Shown: positions 37,001 to 45,280, numbered from the stretch's first letter. The stretch: DNA of 64,000 nt from Holophagales bacterium (GCA_016719485.1 JADJZB010000020.1:310001-374000), one strand, 5' to 3'. Made by a program: numbers and translations. The notes: a model not told the origin generated them from the letters alone.

Positions 37001-37174
37001 CCCGTCCTCTGCGACGACGAGGTCGACCCCGGCGGGACGGGTTCGCGCGGGCGCGTCGCTCGCGGTCCGGGCTGCGATTGCGACGGGCGAGGTCGCGACG
37101 AAGAGGCCGATCGCCCCGGCCAGGACGACCCCGAGCGCCGCCGAGGGAGGTCCGGTCTGAAGCCGCGCGCGCAT
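34073..37174 (-). CDS. Three-enzyme pectinase: CE8 pectinesterase, Fn3-like linker, CE12 acetylesterase, PL10 pectate lyase
   Basis: A 1,033-residue secreted fusion. After a signal peptide (about 10-35), residues 50-330 are a pectinesterase-type beta-helix (AEDGSGDFTTVQGALD, VDFVCPRGSSFVTNS with the catalytic-type Asp, LGRNNRDGQ). Residues 360-445 are an Fn3-like sandwich. Residues 448-650 are an SGNH esterase of the rhamnogalacturonan-acetylesterase type (AGDSTVTERQGWG with Ser457, FGHND at 513-517, DRTH at 622-625). Residues 700-1033 are a PL10 pectate lyase (RSNGGWPKNVEM, TIDNGATYTQVRFLA, AQHDAETLAPRPART). Together these would demethylate, deacetylate and cleave one pectin chain. It lies between GH43 and the Tat oxidoreductase genes. 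Confidence 0.88.
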   Translation of the reverse strand: MRARLQTGPPSAALGVVLAGAIGLFVATSPVAIAARTASDAPARTRPAGVDLVVAEDGSGDFTTVQGALDALPASAIRTRVVLVRKGVYREKLFVRKSRVAIVGEDREATRIEFAQLRREWRATHPDDWGAAVVNVGDDVTDLILANLTIRNDFGSRHGDHDHQFAIRSGGNATRIVLLHANVLADGGDTVSLWNAFTGMTYHAYCTFEGWVDFVCPRGSSFVTNSRFVAHNLTAAIWHDGSKDRDHRFVVRASRFDGDPGFPLGRNNRDGQFYLLDCAFSGAMADLPVYQPSAPESYAWEPRAFFHGCRGDDGDRPWFADNLQDADFSPTPAELTPEWTFCGQWDPEGTMPAVLPFAAVPRPHDGAKDVPLFGTMLRWVAARGATAYELFFGPGSEPPRAVRLDAGTTGWKAGPLAAGTRYAWRVDAIGPEGRVRGETWVFTTSARPFRIALAGDSTVTERQGWGTGFASLLGAGATCANHARGGRSTKSFVEEGHWEKVLAEGPDVVLVQFGHNDAPGKGPERETDAFTTYRKNLTRMVDEARAAGARPVLLTPLTRRYVDEAGCVRSDLGFYADAVRAVALEGRVPLLDLHRLSIEAVDAMSPAEVAALGVPKEDGTLDRTHLSAQGSAVFGGLVAEELGRVIPDLAVAFHPAGAPAAGADSTPVAGRPSQEAGDSIPDGAAEGKDRGISGVRSLLPLLERPTAWFSTAEAARIGESLLLFQRSNGGWPKNVEMTRALSPREREALLRHRAGADTTIDNGATYTQVRFLARLFAAARDERFRKGAFDGIDFLLAAQYPNGGWPQFFPLRSDYSRHLTFNDGAMAGVLALLLDVAQGREPFAFVDGDRRARAARAVEKGTSAILASQIVTRGNRTAWGAQHDAETLAPRPARTFEPVALASAESVGIVRFLMSLPAPSRDVVAAVDAAVAWLRSVRIDGLRVERRGATSHPGGVDVVATPDPAAPPVWARFYEIGTNRPLFCGRDGVVRWSLAEIEHERRTGYAWYVDAPAALLAKDYPAWKAKHAMEAPR

Positions 37175-37176
37175 TC

Positions 37177-38892
37177 TCACTCCACCCGGAACCAGTCGAC
37201 GTCGGTGAAGTCCGTCGGGGCGGGGTGTTCCAGCGGTGACGTGAAGAGGGCGAGCCGCGCCCCCACCCACGCCGCCTCGCGCGCGACGACCTCCCCGCCG
37301 ATCGGCGTGAAGAGCGTCCCGTCCTCGCTCGTGGCGAAGCGCAGGCGGGCGCCGGTCTCGACCGTGACGCGAAGGTGCAGGCGGCCGGAACGGACGGAGC
37401 GGCGCGCGACGACGCGCTCTGATCCGCCTTCGAGAACGTCGACGCCCGAGGAGAAGACGGCCTCCCACCCGTCCGCCGTCCGGGCGACGGCGACGAACGC
37501 CGTGTCGCGCCCGAGGACGGCCAGGCCGCTCGCGGCCCCTGGCGTCTCGCCGCGGAGCTCGACGAGGGTTGTGGCGACGAGCCGCTCGGCGGAGAGGCGC
37601 GTGCGGAGGACGTTCGGCTGGTGGGCGAGCGCGGCCGGAGCGTTCGCCACGCGGGAGGCCGGGAAGAGCCGGAGCGCACCCGAACGCGCCGCCAGCGAGG
37701 ACCAGCCGGGCGAGGGGTTGGCGTTCCACGCCCACATGGGGGAGAGCGCGGGGCCGTCGAACTCGTCCGAGACCTGAGGACTTGCGGGAGTCGCCGGGAT
37801 CGCAGCATGCCCGCGACGTCCGGCGTCCGGCCGGGGGTGGACGAGAACGGGCTGGCCCTTCCCGTCGCCGTCGGGGTCCTCGCCGATCACCGGCCAGCCG
37901 TCCCGCCAGGCCACCGGCTGGAGGTGGGTGATGCGCCCGTACGGCCCGCGGTCCTGGAAGTGGACGAACCACCACTCGCCCGAGGGGGTGTCGACGAGAC
38001 CCCCCTGGTGCGGACCGTTGACGGGCGTTCCGCCCTGGTCGAGGACGATCCGCTCCTCGAAGGGCCCGAGGACGCTCTTCGACCGCAGTACCGTCTGCCA
38101 GCCGCTCTTCACGCCGCCGGCCGGGGCGAAGAGGTAGACCCACTCGCCGCGCCGGTAGAGCTTCGGCCCCTCGATCGTCGGGTGGCGGGTGCCGCCGTCG
38201 AAGACCTTCACCCCGTCGTCGACGACGGAGAGCCCGTCGGTCGAGAGCCGGTTGACGGTCAGGATTCCGTTGAATCCCGCGCGGCTCTTTGCCCAGGCGT
38301 GGACGAGCCAGAGGGAACCGTCGGTGTCGCGGAACGGGCACGGGTCGATCCAACCGCGCGCGTCCTTCACGAGGCGGAGCGGCTCCCACGGGCCGCGGGG
38401 GTCGCGGGCCCGGGTGGTGAAGATCCCGAGGTCGGGGTCTCCGTACCAGACCTGGAACCAGCCGTCGTCGTACCTGATCGACGGGGCCCAGACGCCCCCG
38501 CCGTGCCGCGGGACGTCGTATCGGGGAGAGGGGAGCCGCGGCGCCGCGTGCCCCGCGACCGTCCAGCGGACGAGGTCCTTCGAGTGGAGGATCGGCAGCC
38601 CCGGCACCTCGTGGAAGCTCGACGCGACGAGCCAGTAGTCGTCGCCGACGCGGAGGACGTCGGGATCGGACCAGTCGGCGAACAGGATCGGGTTCCGGAA
38701 CGTGCGGTCGACGCGCCCGTCCGCGGAGGCCGGTTTCGCGGCCGGCGGCGGAGCCGAGGACGACTCCTTCGGCGGGTCGGCGAGGAGCGCCAGGGCCGCG
38801 CCGAGGAGGAAGCCCGCCGCGACCCAGAGAAGCAGCCGCCCGCGGTGGCTCTCCCCGGTCGGGAAGGACGCCGGCGTGGCTCCGGAGCGCAT
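37177..38892 (-). CDS. Glycoside hydrolase family 43 enzyme with C-terminal beta-sandwich
   Basis: A 571-residue protein. An N-terminal hydrophobic segment (LLLWVAAGFLLGAALALLA) is a signal or anchor. The five-bladed propeller (about 60-370) shows the GH43 acid/base set: FADWSDPDVL (catalytic base Asp), GWIDPCPF (pKa-modulating Asp) and HPTIEGPKLY (general acid Glu). A C-terminal concanavalin-like domain (about 390-571, FDGPALSPMWAWNANP to FTDVDWFRVE) is common in beta-xylosidase and arabinofuranosidase members. It probably trims arabinose or xylose from pectin side chains. A GntR-type operator lies just upstream of the ATG, and there is no obvious ribosome binding site. Confidence 0.88.
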   Translation of the reverse strand: MRSGATPASFPTGESHRGRLLLWVAAGFLLGAALALLADPPKESSSAPPPAAKPASADGRVDRTFRNPILFADWSDPDVLRVGDDYWLVASSFHEVPGLPILHSKDLVRWTVAGHAAPRLPSPRYDVPRHGGGVWAPSIRYDDGWFQVWYGDPDLGIFTTRARDPRGPWEPLRLVKDARGWIDPCPFRDTDGSLWLVHAWAKSRAGFNGILTVNRLSTDGLSVVDDGVKVFDGGTRHPTIEGPKLYRRGEWVYLFAPAGGVKSGWQTVLRSKSVLGPFEERIVLDQGGTPVNGPHQGGLVDTPSGEWWFVHFQDRGPYGRITHLQPVAWRDGWPVIGEDPDGDGKGQPVLVHPRPDAGRRGHAAIPATPASPQVSDEFDGPALSPMWAWNANPSPGWSSLAARSGALRLFPASRVANAPAALAHQPNVLRTRLSAERLVATTLVELRGETPGAASGLAVLGRDTAFVAVARTADGWEAVFSSGVDVLEGGSERVVARRSVRSGRLHLRVTVETGARLRFATSEDGTLFTPIGGEVVAREAAWVGARLALFTSPLEHPAPTDFTDVDWFRVE

Positions 38893-38908
38893 GGCGAGAG
38901 TCTACCAG

Positions 38909-38919
38909 TGGTAAGACCA
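38909..38919 (-). promoter_or_regulatory. FadR-type operator in the GH43 promoter
   Basis: TGGTAAGACCA (plus-strand reading), 17 nt before the GH43 start. On the minus strand it sits between a -35-like CTGGCA and a -10-like TAGACT, so a bound regulator would block initiation. Confidence 0.6.
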
Positions 38920-39096
38920 TTGTGCCAGCGAGAATCGTGGGCTAGGATCGGCCGGCATGGCCGAGCACGCCCGTCGATCTCCAGCAACATGCGGTTTCGT
39001 GAGCCTTCGGGTGCTCGACGACGTGCGCAGGCCGGGTCCCGAGGGTCCGGCCAGGGCCTCGGGCGAGTCGCGAACGCGATCAACCGAATCGAGATG

Positions 39097-39107
39097 TGGA
39101 TTGACCA
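39097..39107 (-). promoter_or_regulatory. FadR-type operator before the GH105 gene
   Basis: The site reads TGGATTGACCA on the plus strand (TGGTCAATCCA on the minus), matching the shared consensus, 22 nt upstream of the GH105 ATG. With the GH43 operator it brackets the 237-bp divergent region, which otherwise holds no recognisable gene. Confidence 0.5.
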
Positions 39108-39129
39108 TTCCGGAAACGGGAGGCCCCCA

Positions 39130-40653
39130 ATGCCCGGTCGTGATTTCCTCGTTCCCGCCCTCGTCCTCGTCCTCGTTCTCGTCCTCGGCGCCGCGTGCGG
39201 CGCGCCTCTCGCCGCCCAGGCCCCGGGCTCTGCCGATCCGGTCGTGACGACCGGGCGGAGCGAGGCAACGTTCCAGCAGCCGTCCCTCGCACCGGGCGTG
39301 GACTACACGCTGCCGAAAGAAGAGGAGATCAAGGCGGTCCTCGACCGGGTCCGCGGCCACTTCGAGAGGGCGACGCCGTACGCGATCCTCGATTCGGAGA
39401 CGGGCGAGAAGGTCACCGACCTCGGCAAGCCGCGCAAGAGCGTCGGGATCGACAACCGGCACGGCGAGTACAACGACTGGACCTACTCGATGGGGGTCGT
39501 CCTCGCCGGGATGATCCAGGTGACGGAAGTGACGGGCGACGAGCGCTTCGCCGCCTACACGCTGAGGAACTTCGACTTCATCTTCGACCACCTCCCGTAC
39601 TTCCGGGCGCAGGCGAAGGAGTTCGGGCCGCAGAAGGACGGCTACCGCCGCCTCCTCGACATGCACGAGCTGGACGACTGCGGCGCGATCGGCGCGGCGC
39701 TGGTGCGGGCCTACGGGCGGAAGAAGGACCCGCGCTACCGGGAGGGAATCGACCTCGTCGCCGCGCACATCGCGAAGAAGCAGCCGCGCCTCCCCGACGG
39801 GACGCTCTGCCGTCCGCGGCCGCAGCCCGTCTCGCTCTGGATCGACGACGCCTACATGAGCATCCCGTTCCTCGCGCAGATGGGGGCGTTCACGGGCGAG
39901 AAGGCGTTCTTCGACGACGCCGCGCGGCAGGTCATCGGGATGTCGGCGCGCCTCTTCCACACCGACGCCGGGCTCTACGACCACTCCTGGTACGAGAACG
40001 CGCTGCCGACCGACCCGACGTTCTACTGGGGGCGCGGCGCCGGCTGGATGCTCATGTCGATGGCCGAGCTCCTCTCCGTGATGCCCCAGGACCACCCCGA
40101 CCGGCCGAAGGTCCTCGACCAGTACCGGCGGGCGGTCCAGGGGGTCGGCGCGGTGCAGGGGGGGACGGGGCTCTGGCACCAGCTCCTCGACCGGGAGGAC
40201 AGCTACCTCGAGACGTCGGCCTCTGCGATGTTCACGTTCGCCATCGCCCGGGGCGTGAACCGCGGCTGGCTCTCGACGGCCTGGGCGCCGGTCGCCCAGA
40301 CCGGCTGGCAGGCCGTCGCGCGGCGGGTGCGCTCCGACGGGCAGATCGAGGGGATCTGCGTCGGCACGACGGCGGCGTACGACGCGGTCTACTACTACAA
40401 CCGCCCGACGGAGCTGGGCGCGATGCAGGGCTACGGGGCGACGCTGATGGCCGGCGCCGAGGTGATGACGATGCTGCGCTCCTTCGACGTCGAGAAGAAG
40501 CTGAACACGTTCCACTGGCGGGTGCGCAAGAAAGCCCGCGCGGAGGGGTTCGGGGAACCCGGCGTCCGGGTTCCCCGAGAACAAGGACAGCAAAGCCCCC
40601 GTGTCCCCGGTTCACCGCAATCGCGGGGCGAGCGCAGCACGGTGGGAAACTAG
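39130..40653 (+). CDS. Unsaturated rhamnogalacturonyl/glucuronyl hydrolase, GH105-type
   Basis: A 507-residue exported enzyme that removes the unsaturated uronic residue from lyase products. The signal peptide is a Val/Leu-rich stretch ending PLAAQA. The (alpha/alpha)6-barrel core shows YNDWTYSMGVVLAGM, LDMHELDDCGAIGAAL, SLWIDDAYMSIPFLAQMG, FYWGRGAGWMLMSMAEL and a late ETSASAMFTFAI. I chose the ATG at 39130, with GGGAGG upstream, over an in-frame ATG 36 nt earlier. The family core ends near FDVEKKLNTFHWR; the last ~45 residues are a Gly/Pro/Arg-rich tail encoded by a palindromic repeat and look acquired. Confidence 0.88.
   Translation: MPGRDFLVPALVLVLVLVLGAACGAPLAAQAPGSADPVVTTGRSEATFQQPSLAPGVDYTLPKEEEIKAVLDRVRGHFERATPYAILDSETGEKVTDLGKPRKSVGIDNRHGEYNDWTYSMGVVLAGMIQVTEVTGDERFAAYTLRNFDFIFDHLPYFRAQAKEFGPQKDGYRRLLDMHELDDCGAIGAALVRAYGRKKDPRYREGIDLVAAHIAKKQPRLPDGTLCRPRPQPVSLWIDDAYMSIPFLAQMGAFTGEKAFFDDAARQVIGMSARLFHTDAGLYDHSWYENALPTDPTFYWGRGAGWMLMSMAELLSVMPQDHPDRPKVLDQYRRAVQGVGAVQGGTGLWHQLLDREDSYLETSASAMFTFAIARGVNRGWLSTAWAPVAQTGWQAVARRVRSDGQIEGICVGTTAAYDAVYYYNRPTELGAMQGYGATLMAGAEVMTMLRSFDVEKKLNTFHWRVRKKARAEGFGEPGVRVPREQGQQSPRVPGSPQSRGERSTVGN
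40551..40577. repeat. Hairpin repeat inside the 3' end of the GH105 gene
   Basis: A perfect 11-bp inverted repeat (40551-40561 with 40567-40577) and a 5-nt loop. It encodes part of the non-conserved C-terminal tail of the GH105 protein, so it is probably an inserted intergenic-type palindrome. Confidence 0.6.
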
Positions 40654-40663
40654 GAAGACCGCC

Positions 40664-41056
40664 GTGAAGCTCGAGCACGTCGCCCTCCTCGTCGCCGACC
40701 CGCCCGCCATGGCACGCTGGTACGAGGATCATCTCGGGATGAAGGTCGTGAGGAAGAGCGACGAGGCCCCTGGCTTCGCGCGCTTCCTGGCCGATGCGGG
40801 CGGGGAGTCGATCCTCGAGACGTACGCGTCGGACGTCCATCCCGTTCCCGACTATCGAGGCGTCGACCCCGCGCTCCTGCACGTCGCTTTCGCGACGACC
40901 CAGATCGCGGCGACACGCGGCCGGCTGATCGCCGCGGGGGCGACACCGGTGGGAGAGATCACGGAGAATGCTGCCGGGGACCGGTTCGCGATGCTGCGCG
41001 ACCCCTGGGGGCTCGCGCTCCAGCTGGCGCAACGCGTGCGGCCGCTCGCCGGCTGA
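40664..41056 (+). CDS. VOC/glyoxalase-fold protein
   Basis: A 130-residue single-module vicinal-oxygen-chelate protein. It starts LEHVALLVADPPAMARWYEDHLGM and ends with FAMLRDPWGLALQLAQR; the metal ligands His near the start and Glu in SILETYA are plausible. The GTG at 40664 follows the GH105 stop by 10 nt with a TAGGAAG ribosome binding site. The substrate is unknown; it could detoxify or isomerise a dicarbonyl from uronate breakdown. Confidence 0.75.
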   Translation: MKLEHVALLVADPPAMARWYEDHLGMKVVRKSDEAPGFARFLADAGGESILETYASDVHPVPDYRGVDPALLHVAFATTQIAATRGRLIAAGATPVGEITENAAGDRFAMLRDPWGLALQLAQRVRPLAG

Positions 41057-41068
41057 CGCACAGGAGGA

Positions 41069-42550
41069 ATGGTCGTGACGAACGGAACTTCGGGGATCGC
41101 GGAGACGGCAGACATCGGCCTCGTCGGCCTGGCGGTCATGGGCGAGAACCTCGTCCTCAACATGGAGAGCCGCGGGTTCACCGTCGCGGTCTTCAACCGG
41201 AGCGTCGAGAAAGTCGACGCCTTCGTCTCGGGGCGGGCGAAGGGAAAGAAGATCGTCGGGACGAGGTCCATCGCCGAGCTCGTCTCCTCGCTGAAGCGGC
41301 CGCGGCGCGTCATGCTCATGGTGAAGGCCGGAAAGCCGGTCGACGACCTCATCGAGCAGCTTCTGCCTCTCCTTTCGCCGGGCGACATCGTCATCGACGG
41401 CGGCAACTCGCACTTCCCCGACTCGATCCGGCGGACGAAGGACCTGGAGGCGAAGGGCTTTCTCTTCGTCGGGACCGGCGTCTCGGGCGGAGAGGAAGGG
41501 GCCCTGCTTGGGCCGTCGATCATGCCCGGCGGCTCCCCGGCCGCCTGGCCGCACGTGGCGCCGATCTTCCAGGCCATCGCCGCGAAGGTCGAGGACGGGA
41601 CGCCCTGCTGCGACTGGGTCGGCAGCGACGGCGCCGGCCACTTCGTGAAGATGGTCCACAACGGGATCGAGTACGGCGACATGCAGCTCATCTGCGAGGC
41701 CTACCAGGTCATGTCGCAGCTCCTCGGGATGGGCGCGCCCGAGATGCACGAGGTCTTCGCCCGGTGGAACGAGGGCGACCTCGACAGCTACCTGATCGAG
41801 ATCACGCGCGACATCCTCGCCTTCCGCGACGCGGACGGGAGCCCGCTCGTCGACTCGATCCTCGACACGGCGGGGCAGAAGGGGACGGGCAAGTGGACGA
41901 GCGTCACCGCGCTCGACCTCGGCGTCCCGCTCACGCTCATCAGCGAGGCGGTCTACGGCCGCTGCCTCTCGGCCATGAAGGACGAGCGGGTCGCGGCGTC
42001 GAAGGTCCTGACCGGTCCCGGGCCGTCCTTCACCGGCGACCGGGCGGCGCTGCTCGCCGACCTCGAGAAGGCGCTCTACGCCAGCAAGCTCGTCTCCTAC
42101 GCGCAGGGCTTCGCGCTGATGCAGGCCGCCGCAGTCGAGTACGGCTGGAGCCTGAAGTACGGCAGCATCGCGTTGATGTGGCGCGGCGGCTGCATCATCC
42201 GTTCCGCCTTCCTCGGAAAGATCAAGTCGGCGTTCGACGCGTCGCCGGACCTCCCGAACCTGCTCGTCGACCCGTACTTCCGCGGAAAGGTCGAGGAGGC
42301 GCAGGCCGCCTGGCGCCGGGTCGTCTCGGCTGCCGTCCTCGGGGGCGTGTGGGTGCCCGCCTTCTCGACCGCGCTGAACTACTTCGACGGCTACCGCTGC
42401 GCGCGCCTCCCGGCGAACCTCCTCCAGGCCCAGCGCGACTACTTCGGGGCCCACCAGTACGAGCGCGTCGACCGGCCCCGCGGCGAGTTCTTTCACACGA
42501 ACTGGACGGGGCGCGGCGGATCGACGGCGTCGTCGACGTACGGCGCCTGA
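41069..42550 (+). CDS. gnd: 6-phosphogluconate dehydrogenase (decarboxylating)
   Basis: A 493-residue enzyme oxidising 6-phosphogluconate to ribulose-5-phosphate with NAD(P)+. It has the Rossmann GLAVMGENLVLNM, IDGGNSHFPDS, GTGVSGGEEGALLGPS, the catalytic Lys region HFVKMVHNGIEYGDMQ and the tail ANLLQAQRDYFGAHQYERVD. Length is that of the long, dimeric type. It starts 13 nt after the VOC gene in the same transcript direction as GH105. Its place inside a uronate locus suggests that some carbon leaves as 6-phosphogluconate. Confidence 0.94.
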   Translation: MVVTNGTSGIAETADIGLVGLAVMGENLVLNMESRGFTVAVFNRSVEKVDAFVSGRAKGKKIVGTRSIAELVSSLKRPRRVMLMVKAGKPVDDLIEQLLPLLSPGDIVIDGGNSHFPDSIRRTKDLEAKGFLFVGTGVSGGEEGALLGPSIMPGGSPAAWPHVAPIFQAIAAKVEDGTPCCDWVGSDGAGHFVKMVHNGIEYGDMQLICEAYQVMSQLLGMGAPEMHEVFARWNEGDLDSYLIEITRDILAFRDADGSPLVDSILDTAGQKGTGKWTSVTALDLGVPLTLISEAVYGRCLSAMKDERVAASKVLTGPGPSFTGDRAALLADLEKALYASKLVSYAQGFALMQAAAVEYGWSLKYGSIALMWRGGCIIRSAFLGKIKSAFDASPDLPNLLVDPYFRGKVEEAQAAWRRVVSAAVLGGVWVPAFSTALNYFDGYRCARLPANLLQAQRDYFGAHQYERVDRPRGEFFHTNWTGRGGSTASSTYGA

Positions 42551-42571
42551 GGCGTCCCCGGGGGAAGGCGC

Positions 42572-43363
42572 CTACTTCAGCTCCGCGAGCCATCCCGAGG
42601 CGAACGCGCGCGCGGCGTCGCAGGCCTCGCGCCCGGCGCGGTAGCACGTCTTCCACGCCCTCGGCTTCTTCTCGTAGTCGGCCCTCTCGAAACGGCGCGC
42701 TCGCGACACCGGCTTCGTCTGCGCGGCGAAGTCGACGCCGGAGGTCTCGTCGAGGAACAGCTTCAGCGCCTTCCTGAGCGAGACCCGCGGATCGGGCGAG
42801 AGGGCGGCGGGGTCGGGCGGCCGGCTCCTCGCCCTCTCGTACCTCGCCTTCTCCTCGGCGGCCTGCTGCGCGGCAGCCGGGCCGACGGTCGCGAGCTGTG
42901 CCTTCAGCTCCGCGCGCACCTGGACCATCGCGGCCTCCGCCTGTTTCCGGGCGTCGCCCTGGAAGTCCTTTACGGCCGCCTCCATCTCGGTCAGCCCCTT
43001 CTGCATCTCGGTGCGCATCGACTTCTCGATCTCCGCAGCCGAGCGGGGCGGGCGCAGGTCGTCCGGAAGCGACGACTCGACCTCCCTCCCGTATCGCGCC
43101 GCGAACTCGGAGGTGCCGACGAAGGCCTTCGCCGCCGCGCCGAGCGCGTTGACGACCGCGGCGCGCTGCCCGGCAGGCACGCTCTTCAGCTTCGCCGAGA
43201 GGTTCGGCACGTAGAGGGCCCCGTCCTTCAGGGAGTTCACGAGCGCGTCGGCCCACGCCTGCCGGTCCAGTCCGTACTGCTGGAACACATCGACCGCCGC
43301 CGCCGCTCCGGAAGCCAGCATCACCACGAGGAATGCCTTCGACGCCCACCTACGAGCTGCCAT
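42572..43363 (-). CDS. Exported hypothetical protein
   Basis: A 263-residue protein of unknown function. An N-terminal hydrophobic segment (AFLVVMLASGAAAA) is a likely signal peptide. The middle is helical and rich in Ala, Glu and Lys (AEIEKSMRTEMQKGLTEMEAA, KQAEAAMVQVRAELKAQL), a probable coiled coil. Three or so Cys/Arg-rich motifs are near the C-terminus. I chose the ATG at 43363 because of a GGAGGGA ribosome binding site. It converges on gnd and has no evident link to pectin breakdown. Confidence 0.6.
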   Translation of the reverse strand: MAARRWASKAFLVVMLASGAAAAVDVFQQYGLDRQAWADALVNSLKDGALYVPNLSAKLKSVPAGQRAAVVNALGAAAKAFVGTSEFAARYGREVESSLPDDLRPPRSAAEIEKSMRTEMQKGLTEMEAAVKDFQGDARKQAEAAMVQVRAELKAQLATVGPAAAQQAAEEKARYERARSRPPDPAALSPDPRVSLRKALKLFLDETSGVDFAAQTKPVSRARRFERADYEKKPRAWKTCYRAGREACDAARAFASGWLAELK

Positions 43364-43480
43364 CTCGTCCCTCCACGGAGCCGTGTCCGTGTCGACCCCA
43401 GAGTGCCGGGCTCCAGCCAATCTACCGCAGATCCGGGCGGCAGGCCGAGCGCTCTCCGATCGCGCCGGGCGCGAACCCCG

Positions 43481-43903
43481 TCAGAGCGCGGACCTGAGCC
43501 GGGCCGCCAGCGCCGCGGTGTCGGCCTCGGAAAGCAGGACCCTCGGCTCGGGCATCATCCGGAAGGTCGAGCCGTAGTCCGGTCCGTCGACGTACTTGGG
43601 CACCAGGTGCACGTGCAGGTGGCCCAGCTTGTCGGAGAAGGCGCCGTAGTTGACCTTGGCGGGCCCGAAGGCCGACTTCATCGCCCGGGCGGCGTCCGCC
43701 ACATCCTTGCAGAAGGCGTCGCGCTCGGCGTCGGCCAGCTCGAAGAGCTCGCTGACGTGGTGCCGGTAGGCGACCAGGCACCGTCCGGAGTAAGTCTGCT
43801 CCCTGAAGACGAACAGGCTGCTGACCGACAGGTCGCAGACTTCGACCATCAGGTCGGCCTGGCGCTGATCCGGTTCGCAGTAGAAGCACTCGGGGTGGCT
43901 CAT
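43481..43903 (-). CDS. HIT-family nucleotide hydrolase/transferase
   Basis: A 140-residue protein with the histidine-triad motif HLHVHLVP (about residues 97-104), a CFYC near the N-terminus, and family motifs GRCLVAYRHHVSE and VNYGAFSD. It would cleave nucleoside phosphoramidates or dinucleotides. It starts 29 nt after the exuT-like gene on the same strand. The substrate is not known. Confidence 0.85.
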   Translation of the reverse strand: MSHPECFYCEPDQRQADLMVEVCDLSVSSLFVFREQTYSGRCLVAYRHHVSELFELADAERDAFCKDVADAARAMKSAFGPAKVNYGAFSDKLGHLHVHLVPKYVDGPDYGSTFRMMPEPRVLLSEADTAALAARLRSAL

Positions 43904-43931
43904 GATCTCTTCGGCATCGGGCGCGACGGGG

Positions 43932-45248
43932 TCACGCCCCCAGCGCCGCTTTCTCTGGCAGCGGCTCGAAGCGCGGCGACAGCAGGTGGTGGATGACGAA
44001 CGCCACGAGGTAGGCCGAGGCGCAGATCGCGAAGAGGATCGTGTATCCCTGCGTGGCGGGCAGCCGGTCGAGGAGCCAGCCCGAGAACCAGGGGAAGAGG
44101 ATGCCGCCGATGGAGCCGGCCATGCCGCCGATGCCGATGATCGTCGCGATGTCCTTCTTGGCGAAGATGTCGGAGACGGTCGTGAAGAGGTTCGCCGACC
44201 AGGCCTGGTGCGCCGCGCCGGCGAGGCCGATCAGGAGGACGGCCGGCCAGTCGCCGACGCGCGTCGCGAAGAGGATCGGCAGGACGCAGAGCGCGTAGAG
44301 GAACATCCCGGCCTTGCGGGCCTTCGTCACGCTCCAGCCGCCCTGCGTCAGCTTCCCGGTCAGCCAGCCGCCCGCGATGGAGAGGACGGTGACGATGGCG
44401 TAGATCGTCACGAGGTGGACCCAGCTCTGCTTGATGACGAGGCCGCGGGTCTTCTTGAAGTAGTCGGGGAGCCAGATGAGGAAGAACCACCAGACCGGGT
44501 CGGTCATGAACTTCGCGATGATGAACGCCCAGGTCTGCCGGAGGCGGAGCGCGCCGCCCCACCCCATCGGCGTGCCGCCGGGCCGGGCCTCGTCGCGGTC
44601 GCCCTGGATGAAGGCCAGCTCCTCGGGGGACAGCCCCTTGCGCTTCTCGGGCTCCTCGTAGAACGGGAACCAGAGGAGGAGCCACAGGAAGCCGATGAGA
44701 CCCGCGAAGATGAAGGCCCACCGCCAGCCGAGGTTGATGGCGATGATCGGGATGAGGGCGGGCGCGATGATCGCCCCGACGTTCGTTCCGGAGTTGAAGA
44801 GGGCCGTCGCGAAGGCCCGCTCCTTCCTCGGGAACCAGAGCGCGACGGCCTTGATGGCAGAGGGGAAGTTGCCGCCCTCGGCACCGCCGAGCGCCATCCG
44901 TGCGACGAAGAAGCCGGCGACCGAGCCGACCGCCGCGTGGCCGATCGCCGCGAGGCTCCAGAGGACGATGGAGACGGCGTAGCCGATCTTCGTCCCGTAG
45001 CGGTCGACGAACCACCCGAAGAGGAGGAGGCCGACGGCGTAGGCCCCCTGGAAGGCCGAGTTGACCATCCCGAACTGCTCGTTCGTCCACCCCAGCTCGA
45101 TGTCGAGGAACTCCTTGACGAGCGCCAGGATCTGCCGGTCGATGTAGTTGATCGTCGTGGCCAGGAAGAGGAGGCCGCAGATGATCCAGCGGACGCGGCC
45201 CATGGGCTCGTTGGCAGCGGGCGCGGGCGCGGTTTCTGTGACGGACAT
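43932..45248 (-). CDS. exuT: MFS transporter, hexuronate (ExuT-like)
   Basis: A 438-residue major-facilitator protein with about 12 transmembrane helices, belonging to the anion:cation symporter branch. It carries TTINYIDRQILALV at the first helix, FGWFVDRYGTKIGYA, GGAEGGNFPSAIKAVALWFPRKERAFATALFNSGTN-type features in the N-half and WLPDYFKKTRG in the centre. This branch imports galacturonate and glucuronate. It lies downstream of uxaE and uxuB in one minus-strand operon, supporting hexuronate import. A GGAGA ribosome binding site precedes the ATG. Confidence 0.85.
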   Translation of the reverse strand: MSVTETAPAPAANEPMGRVRWIICGLLFLATTINYIDRQILALVKEFLDIELGWTNEQFGMVNSAFQGAYAVGLLLFGWFVDRYGTKIGYAVSIVLWSLAAIGHAAVGSVAGFFVARMALGGAEGGNFPSAIKAVALWFPRKERAFATALFNSGTNVGAIIAPALIPIIAINLGWRWAFIFAGLIGFLWLLLWFPFYEEPEKRKGLSPEELAFIQGDRDEARPGGTPMGWGGALRLRQTWAFIIAKFMTDPVWWFFLIWLPDYFKKTRGLVIKQSWVHLVTIYAIVTVLSIAGGWLTGKLTQGGWSVTKARKAGMFLYALCVLPILFATRVGDWPAVLLIGLAGAAHQAWSANLFTTVSDIFAKKDIATIIGIGGMAGSIGGILFPWFSGWLLDRLPATQGYTILFAICASAYLVAFVIHHLLSPRFEPLPEKAALGA

Positions 45249-45280
45249 CGGGCGTCTCCCTTCGATAGGTCCTGTCCGGG

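Noticed and set aside
38957..39247. Small plus-strand open frame (96 codons) between GH43 and GH105
   Set aside because: It overlaps the GH105 start in another frame, is Ser/Arg/Pro-rich and has no ribosome binding site or motif.
42542..42573. GGCGCC repeats between gnd and the convergent hypothetical gene as a terminator
   Set aside because: The stem is only six bases with a long loop and no T-run on either strand.
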